Shown here: in pieces, positions 57,336 through 64,000 of the stretch | Position numbering within the stretch: the stretch's first letter is position 1 | How the letters are laid out: every line of letters begins with the position of its first letter | Assembly: GCA_963513935.1 (NCBI GenBank) | Contig: OY740768.1 | Coordinates: 22,691,177-22,755,176 of the forward strand | Reading direction: 5' to 3' | Source: Aphrophora alni | Lineage: Eukaryota; Arthropoda; Insecta; Hemiptera; Aphrophoridae | DNA: 64,000 nt | Position numbers and translations under genes: made by a program | Notes under the pieces: generated by a model | Seen by the model: the letters and a program-made list of their open reading frames with translations, nothing else | Told to the model about the DNA's origin: nothing | Database searches by the model: none

Positions 57336-57586
57336 CTGCAAACAGTTTAAATTAAAATGATTAGTAAATGCTACATTTAATAGTAAGACTTAATTAAATT
57401 GGTAAATACAATTTTTGAAAGTAAAGTATACACAATTTATTTTGATTGTATGATTTAAAAAAATATATAATTAACAATAAAATTTTACTTTCAAAAATTA
57501 ATATAATAATGTAACATTCCAGGGCCAATAATTGAACATTACTATTGAAATATAAATAAGGGTTTTAAAACATATATATATGTATA

Positions 57587-60479
57587 TCACTATATATATA
57601 AACGGCTTTGTCCTGACTGACTGAATGAATGACTGACAGAGAATCAACGTAGAGCAAAAAGCAACAAAGATATTGATACCAAAATTTAAAGGCATATTTG
57701 TATGAGGTCATAGACGCTCACTAAGAAAGGATTTTGCGAAATTTTAATTTTAAAGGGTATTAAATACAAAAAGAAAAACAAGTCAATTTCATTCATTTAA
57801 TTTTAAACGTCAACATACACGCGCCTAGCGGCAAAAAGATAAGACTCGAATCAAAACAAATTCTAAATCTAATATTTTCCGACCCAATTATAACTAATCC
57901 AGAAAATTGTCAATCTAAAACAAATCAAAACCTATATTAAAATTGCGCCTAAGAATTTGATTAATCCATAAAAAATAAAAATATACAGTTAAAGACAAGA
58001 AAACTTAAATAATTTGTTTTTATCTAGACGTGAAAGGTCAACTTGGAAAATAACCGAATTGAAAATATAACTCCGATCTTTCGCCGATTATAAAAATACA
58101 GAAGACCTAGAGACAAAATGAGATATACAGAAATACGAAGTAAATATTTCTAAATATAAAACATCACCTGAGTTCATATAAATATTTAATAACAAAGACA
58201 TAATCTGTCGAAATATGAACGAAAATCTGGAATTAAGATGGCGACCATTAGAAGCAAGACGTTAGTTATAATTATAATACACGCCCACAGAAGTTTGTGA
58301 TTGGAGAAGAATATCGCGGGACTTTCTTCGCCGATATGGACTATAATAATAACAGCTGTAGTCAACTGTTTCCTATATTTCCATTATCAGCTGATTTCAA
58401 ACTTCAAACAACTGTATGTATTTGGATTTCTATCTTTTAAGATAGGTTTTTGTGAACAACGACATCTGTTGAAGTAAAAACAAAACACACTATATTAAAT
58501 ATTTTCAATGATTCCAAATGTATTGTTGTAAAATTAACAAATGTTTAAATCAATTATTTTGTAAGACATTCCGTTAGTACAATAACATTTACTATAGCAT
58601 TAATTTCGTGAGTATAAATAATTTTTTGTATTTTTTCACCGTCTTTCATTTGGTTAAACCAGATTAAATAAAAAAATTACAATAACTCAAATAACATTTT
58701 TTGTCATAATAAATACAAAACATAAAATTGTAACAACTAGGCCTACAATTCAAAAAACCCATTTATTTTATAATCTAAACTGTATTACACTTCCAAATTT
58801 TATAATAACATAACTATATAATTAATTACTTCTAAGATAATTAATATATCAATATGAAATAAAAAACACTTAATAGACAATATTTATATCTTTATTTTAA
58901 AATTAAAGAATCTTTATAAATACAAAACATAAAATTGTAACAGTTAGGCCTACAATTTAAATAAAAACTTATCTAAATGTTACATAAATAATAACTTTTT
59001 TAAAACAGGTTATTGTACACAATGTTATTTTCTCGGGAATATTAATTAGGACAGAGATTTTGTATTGTTATAAATAAAAGAGGCAATTTTCAATTTATAA
59101 AATATATCATTTACCATATTATAAATAGGCCTAGCCTACTATTAAATTCTAATGTCTTTTCTTTTTTTAAAATTAGATTGTAACATATTGTTTTCTTAAT
59201 TTTAAATATTATTATCTTAACGCAAGCTTTTATTGGTTTGTGTGTGTTGAAATATATGTTGGTTCAATCTAGGCCTAACTTAAAAATATTATTTGTACTA
59301 GCTGGACATCCGAATCAACTGTTTCATCAGTTATTTTATTAAATTGGCTGCTATGGTAATGAATGCCAATAGGTACATTCAAGAAATATGTATTGGTTCA
59401 TCTTTCTAGGCCTAACCTAAAATTATATTTTATTTATTTTACCTACCTTAATGGCAACATACACACATAGTTTATATTGTTGTGCACATCTTTGGCATAG
59501 TACGTTTCTATTGATATTTATAAATTTCATCTTTCAATAGTAATTTTTTAGTTTTTCATAATGTTGTTTATTTATTGATACTACAGCTGCTAGACACTGG
59601 GTTTAATGCCCAAAGATTTTTTTACGATTTTCAAAATAAATTTACAAATATGGAATATAAAAAATGTTTTTATGAAAATGAATCCTACTCTATGTTACTC
59701 TGGGACAGTGTAGCTTTTTATTTTAAAAAATGTTTCAATTGGTTCCATATTTCCAACATAAAAATGTTCAAGTATTTCCCAATATTCAAACCAATTATAA
59801 GAATTGCGATTGGCTGAGTGAACGAGCTATTCTTGCCTCCAAGAACAAAGACGTCTACGAACTAAATAATATTATTCAGACTAAAATTCAAAGCGAGGTA
59901 GTCACATACAAGTCCGTCGACACTGTTGTAGAAGCAAATGAAGCAAATAATTACCCAACAGAATTTTTAAATTCACTCTATCTGCTAGGGATGCCACCAC
60001 ACTTAATGCAATTGAAAATCGGTGTGCCGATAATCATCTTGCGAAATATCAACCAGCCAAAGCTTTGCAACGGCACAAGACTTGCAGTGAAACAATTAAT
60101 AAACAACGTCATAGAAGCAACAATCTTGACAGGACCTTACAAAAATGATGATGTCCTCATTCCTCGCATTCCTTTAATTCCAACAGACATGCCATTTAAA
60201 TTTAAGAGATTGCAGTTCCCAATTCGATTGTCATTTGCAATTACCATTAACAAAGCTCAGGGCCAAAATTTAGAATTGTGTGGCTTAGATCTAGAAACGG
60301 ATTGCTACGTTAACCAGATAATCTGTATATATACACAAACAATGGAACTACAAAAAATATTGTGTACCCACAAGCATTGTTTAAATAAACATATTTTAAT
60401 TTATGTCTTTATTTATGTCTTTTATTTATTTTCCATTTAACCAGATGAGCCACAGCAACGCGTGGCCGGGTACAACTAG
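57587..60479 (+). mobile_element. Helitron, deletion derivative with helicase end only
   Basis: The left end is TCACTATATATATAAACGGC after an A (57,586). The right end is GCCACAGCAACGCGTGGC, a short hairpin, followed by CGGGTACAACTAG and then T (60,480). TC start, 3' hairpin, CTAG end and A/T insertion without target duplication are the Helitron rules. The 2.9-kb body lacks the Rep (HUH) domain and codes only the end of the helicase. It carries about 1.9 kb of AT-rich non-coding sequence at the left, including a 45-bp direct repeat at 58,711 and 58,918. Confidence 0.9.
59730..60440 (+). pseudogene. Helitron PIF1-like helicase, C-terminal fragment (236 aa frame)
   Basis: Recognisable from about residue 29: LSERAILASKNKDVYELNNI, then YPTEFLNSLYLLGMPPHLM, LKIGVPIIILRNINQPKLCN, GTRLAVKQL, IPRIPLIPTD and finally FPIRLSFAITINKAQGQNLE. 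These are the last helicase motifs of Helitron Rep-helicase proteins. The upstream motor motifs and the Rep domain are absent, and the Met used here lies in non-homologous sequence. The fragment is not expected to be active. Confidence 0.85.
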
Positions 60480-61139
60480 TATATATATATATATATAAAT
60501 TACATAAGATTTTTAGTGAATAATATTTATAGAACATTAATCAAGTTTTAAAGTTCTACTTCATTGATTAAAAGTTTCATTTTGATGAAAGTATGTAATA
60601 CCAGTTAAAAGTAAGTTGTCAGCAATGAAACAGTAAGTTGTAATGATATTAAGAACTCAAGTATAAACACTTTTTGAATTTAATCATACCCTGTTACCAT
60701 TGTAGACTTCTTACATAGCATGTATGAAAGATATAATTGAAGATACATGTTTATACGAACTTTTTTATGATTTTTTTTTATGTAAGGAATCTGCTCCTGA
60801 AGCTTATCAAAGTATTTCAGAAACACCCAGTATCTAATATCATATAATATTTTATTTATTAATGATAGCCTAACTAGGATACCGGTACTGTTAGTGAAAT
60901 ATCAGATTAACCTGAATTCAATTAAATTAACACTAGCTTAAAAAGCCTAAATATTAAACAAATTATCAAATCTTATTCTTACTATAAATGCAATTTAGTT
61001 AATCCGATAATTAGTTAATTAATCTGCAAAGTGATAAATTAAAAATAAAGTACAAGTGTCACTTTTTAAGTAAGGTCATTTTATTACCAATAACAGGAAA
61101 CTTTATTAATAAACAAAATATCACCTGGGAATACAAACT

Positions 61140-61253
61140 ATATCTTACCAAAGTAATATCGAGACAAGGCAGAAGTTTGTTGATCCTTTCATTATAGAAA
61201 TCTGGCATCTGTCTAGTTAACCATTTCAAAACTGATTGTTTTACATTTATCAT
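61140..61253 (-). pseudogene. Possible mariner transposase C-terminal scrap
   Basis: On the minus strand the frame reads VLKWLTRQMPDFYNERINKL then LPCLDITL. It resembles the mariner C-terminal block V-x-x-WL-x-x-x-x-x-x-FY-x-x-GI-x-K-L-V-x-x-x-DK-C-I. Very short, with no other part nearby, so the call is weak. Confidence 0.3.
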
Positions 61254-61897
61254 TATTTGTCATCTTACTACTCCCAAATAGTTCAAGATTGGAAAAGATT
61301 GGAAATATGAAGGTCCAAGATTGTGAGCAGGCTGTGCCGGCTGTTTTAGATTGTCCTTTTATCAATGTTGCACAGTAGGCCTACATGTCTGCATTGTACA
61401 ATCTTTTTTGAGTGAATATAATTACTGACTTTGTTTGTAAAATCTATAACAAGTGAAATCTATATAGTTGGCTATCAGGATTATGACATCTGTTCTTTCT
61501 TCAATAAACAATCCAAAATATATGCACATTTTCCTTGTTCATAACGCCTTCTCTAAACTCTTTCACAAATTGATGATGAATTTCAGCAGGACAATATTTT
61601 TCATAATCGACAGTATTGGTGATCAACATAGAATTTTACAATGTAATGTAAACAACTAACACACGCAAATACGTAAAACACACTGGTGACATTATTGGTG
61701 ACTTGTAGAGTGCCTGATCTTGAAACTGTTCTGGTCCGTGGTTTCCTAGTTATGTTGCGTAAATAGTTATTACTTAAAAATGACCTCAAATTATATAAAC
61801 TTCCCAAATTATCATCGCTATACTTATTACAACAAATCTCAACTTTTATCGTAAAAAATAAAGTATTCAGATTCCAAAAAGATTTAAAATCGATCTA

Positions 61898-62710
61898 CAA
61901 TAGAACCCCTCTAATCCGTCATCTTTGGGACTGAGGTGATGGTCGGAACGCAAAAAAGGTCGGATTGTCCGAAAAAAGCCAATATTTATTACATATTATA
62001 TAAAGAGACTTTTTTTACAGTAAAATAAGTGATATATAAACTTTAAAAAGTCATAAGTCAAAGTTTACAGTAAAATAACAAACAAATCACTTAGAAAAAA
62101 AGTCAGTTATAGATTTTTGTTTAGCAGATGAAATTCTAGACTTAGCTGCAGTGTCCCTCCATTTCTTGATCCACAAAAGTCCATTGGAGTTTAAGTTGGG
62201 TTCTGCTCGATGTACTGAAGGGCGATGTCGAAAGCGTTCGAGGCATCGGTGTGTGAAATCCGGGTAGTGGGTTCATCTTCTTCACAGTCCGAGTCCTCGT
62301 TCACAGTTTCCTCGCCATCGTTTTCCATAATCATAATTGTATATGATTCAATGTCTTTCCGATTTTTTCTCCAATCCTTAATTGTCGTAATGCCTACATT
62401 GAGTTCCTTTGCAATTTTTTGGAGCGATTCTTCTTTGTCCAGCCTTTGTAGCACTGCTAATTTTTCATTTAGTGAAAGAGTTACGTGTTTACGTTTTCCT
62501 CCTGACATGTTGAAAAACAAACAACTGTACATACAATGAGTCTAGCAAGTACTATAGCAAATCAATAGAAACAACACGAGAGATGAGATGGCATGTGGAT
62601 CACGACAGGTCGTGAGTCATCAACAAGTCGGCACAAACTCATGAGCTCGAGCATGGTCGGATTAACCGGAGCAATGAACCACCCGAGGGTGGATTAGAAG
62701 GGTTGTACTG
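61898..62710 (-). mobile_element. Tigger deletion element with an intact short ORF
   Basis: It is 813 bp, flanked by TA (61,896-61,897 and 62,711-62,712). Ends are CAATAGAACCCCTCTAATCCG at the left and, as complement, CAGTACAACCCTTCTAATCC at the right. It carries an open frame that joins the start of a Tigger transposase directly to its end. The DDE core is absent. Confidence 0.82.
62191..62532 (-). CDS. Tigger-derived 113-aa protein: CENP-B N HTH plus transposase tail
   Basis: The second Met, at residue 9, begins the domain (MSGGKRKHVTLSLNEKLAVL, then QRLDKEESLQKIAKELNVGI and TTIKDWRKNR). This is a complete CENP-B N / psq helix-turn-helix. From about residue 60 comes an acidic stretch (ENDGEETVNEDSDCEEDEP) and a tail AFDIALQYIEQNP, which in Tigger/Jerky-type transposases lies at the far C-terminus. 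The whole DDE domain (about 300 residues in the family) is missing with the frame kept. It may be a dead deletion product, or a DNA-binding repressor of full-length Tigger copies. No evidence of expression is available. Confidence 0.7.
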   Translation of the reverse strand: MYSCLFFNMSGGKRKHVTLSLNEKLAVLQRLDKEESLQKIAKELNVGITTIKDWRKNRKDIESYTIMIMENDGEETVNEDSDCEEDEPTTRISHTDASNAFDIALQYIEQNPT

Positions 62711-63127
62711 TAATTAAATTCATGGAACTATTGCCGATTAAAACTATAAGATTCATACAAATTAAGGTGATATTTATTTATTATAAATAGGATATCAGTG
62801 TAGGCTATATATTGAAAGCCCTATACTCTTAACGTTATGAGAGAATGTTAGTATACCAAGTGTGCAAGTCCATAATCGTTCATCATATATTCTGTACAGT
62901 AGTGAACTTTGTCATGTTCTTTTATATTTAAATTATTATGAAATGTAAGGAAACAAATGTAAACTTTTTTGTATCGTAGGTTCTAAAGGTATATTTTAAT
63001 TTAGCATCACAGTTTTCGGAAACCTAATAAAACTAACCAGTTTGCTAAATAACAAATCTATATTTATACAATTTATACTAACAATCGAAGGTACATGGTA
63101 GACCTTCATATGTGATGAAACAAACGC

Positions 63128-63217
63128 AATATTTAGTCAAATTCTACAATTTATTTAGTCTTGCCTACCAGTTATGGTAAAACTTAATAGATTGTAGAAT
63201 TTTACTAAATATTGAAC
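63128..63217. repeat. Inverted repeat with arms of about 29 bp
   Basis: CAATATTTAGTCAAATTCTAC near 63,129 pairs with GTAGAATTTTACTAAATATTG ending at 63,217, with a loop of about 30 bases. Part of the left half recurs at 10.6 kb, so it is a dispersed element. Confidence 0.7.
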
Positions 63218-64000
63218 TTGTGTTTAATTTAAATTTATATTTATTAAGTAAATAGGATTTCATTAAATTATCCAAATATTATTATTTTTTTAAATACACT
63301 TAAATAGATATAATGGAATTAAGTCCATAAATCATAGTTATATCAAAACAAGAAAATTCCTATATCCTAAAAAGTATTGAATTTTTATTATGTTATTCTG
63401 ATTCAATGGATTAGCTATTATTAATATTAAATTAACCTAAGTTATACTGTGGCATGGCAGGTTTATATTAAAATGATATTACAGTAGGTTATATAAATAA
63501 TTAAATTAAACATACTGAAGGGAATAGATCTCTGAACATCTGCTTGCACACTTGAGTACGCTTTAGGGAATGACTTTCTAATCATAGGATATATCACTTT
63601 GTTTTGTAATGATGATTTCATCGGAACGTAACCTATGTGATTTTGAAATAATATTTGAAACAATTTAATTTAGTTCCATAGAGAATTAGTAACAACAAGA
63701 ATAGTCGATAGTTGATTAGTTAGGCTTGACTGTAGGCCTACTTCGATTTATTTAAAAACTGAATTATATTGCTAACACACTTGTACGTAGAATATGAAAT
63801 TACTGAAATGACATGAGGAAAATTAATAACAGTAATATGGAACATTCTAGTATCGGAATAGTATTGTATCACAGTATATTAATAATCTGACTTGCAACAT
63901 GGGGTAAGTCCAAACTGAATAAGTCTTGGGTTTAATCTGTGACATAATGTTGGGTGACGGATAGGCCTATACATGAGGCTACGATTAAGAATAAATTTAT

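Larger units (their letters stand above)
57336..64000 (-). other. Upstream intron of the ADGRA gene (incomplete)
   Basis: Contains a Helitron, a mariner scrap and a Tigger derivative, listed separately. 60,480-61,130, 61,260-61,890 and 62,713-64,000 are AT-rich. The last includes an inverted repeat at 63,128-63,217 and a dispersed repeat shared with 10.6 kb. No exon with LRR or signal-peptide character was seen. Confidence 0.6.

Noticed and set aside
61748..61765. TATGTTGCGTAAATA, like the start of the inner BEL LTR
   Set aside because: The match stops after about 14 bases and the following sequence is unrelated, so it does not support a solo LTR.
63463..63663. 66-codon minus-strand frame near the right edge as a possible upstream receptor exon
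   Set aside because: It has no LRR, Cys-cap or signal-peptide character and no similarity I recognise. The sequence is AT-rich intron.
1..64000. Prokaryotic features, CRISPR arrays, rRNA or tRNA genes
   Set aside because: Looked for on both strands; none seen. The tandem repeats present are too few and irregular for CRISPR, and no complete tRNA cloverleaf was recognised.

Overview
This is eukaryotic, AT-rich DNA from an arthropod, most likely an insect. A hemipteran is possible, but that rests only on the style of the repeats. Genes are split by long introns with canonical GT/AG ends, there are no operons, and the mobile elements (BEL/Pao, Tc1/mariner, Tigger/pogo, hAT, Helitron, Penelope, LINEs) are the mix found in arthropod genomes.

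One host gene fills the window. It is on the minus strand and encodes a subfamily-A adhesion GPCR (ADGRA, the GPR124/GPR125 group). I could join sixteen coding exons in one continuous reading frame from 57,335 down to 195: three leucine-rich repeats plus a further LRR with its C-terminal cap, an Ig domain over two exons, a hormone-receptor (HormR) exon, a GAIN/GPS region over six exons, seven membrane helices over three exons, and a long cytoplasmic tail ending ETSV, a class I PDZ ligand. About 3.7 kb of the 64 kb is coding. The signal peptide, LRR N-cap and first exons were not found and should lie beyond 64,000; the polyadenylation site lies before position 1.

The rest is intron filled with mobile elements. 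From left to right: LINE and mariner scraps (1.0-1.9 kb); a LINE-like 3' tail (3.3-3.9 kb); a TA-flanked Tc1/mariner element (6.3-7.6 kb); mariner relics (11.0, 13.2-14.3 and 17.9-19.3 kb); a pogo/Tigger-like deletion element (15.2-15.9 kb); a Penelope fragment with a GIY-YIG domain (20.8-21.5 kb); a hAT relic (21.8-22.5 kb); two nested BEL/Pao retrotransposons (23,676-36,794); a hAT MITE (38.8-39.2 kb); a 127-bp-arm foldback (40.9-41.3 kb); Tigger-like and unclassified MITEs (45.5-47.0 kb); a LINE nested in another LINE (51-56.5 kb); a Helitron (57,587-60,479); and a second Tigger deletion derivative (61.9-62.7 kb).

The clearest structural result is the nested BEL/Pao pair. An 866-bp-LTR element sits inside the 3' LTR of an older 442-bp-LTR element, six bases from its end, and both have intact 5-bp target duplications. 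Both have lost the integrase core, yet the inner one is nearly new (about two LTR differences), so it was probably mobilised in trans. Both lie antisense to the host gene in its 19-kb intron between the HormR and GAIN exons. I found no RNA genes, CRISPR or prokaryotic features. Nothing here looks like a wholly new biological system. The best candidates for new biology are the truncated DNA-binding ORFs in the Tigger derivatives, the integrase-less but recently moved BEL element, the foldback in the receptor's sense RNA, and a strongly over-represented TAGGCCTA octamer.
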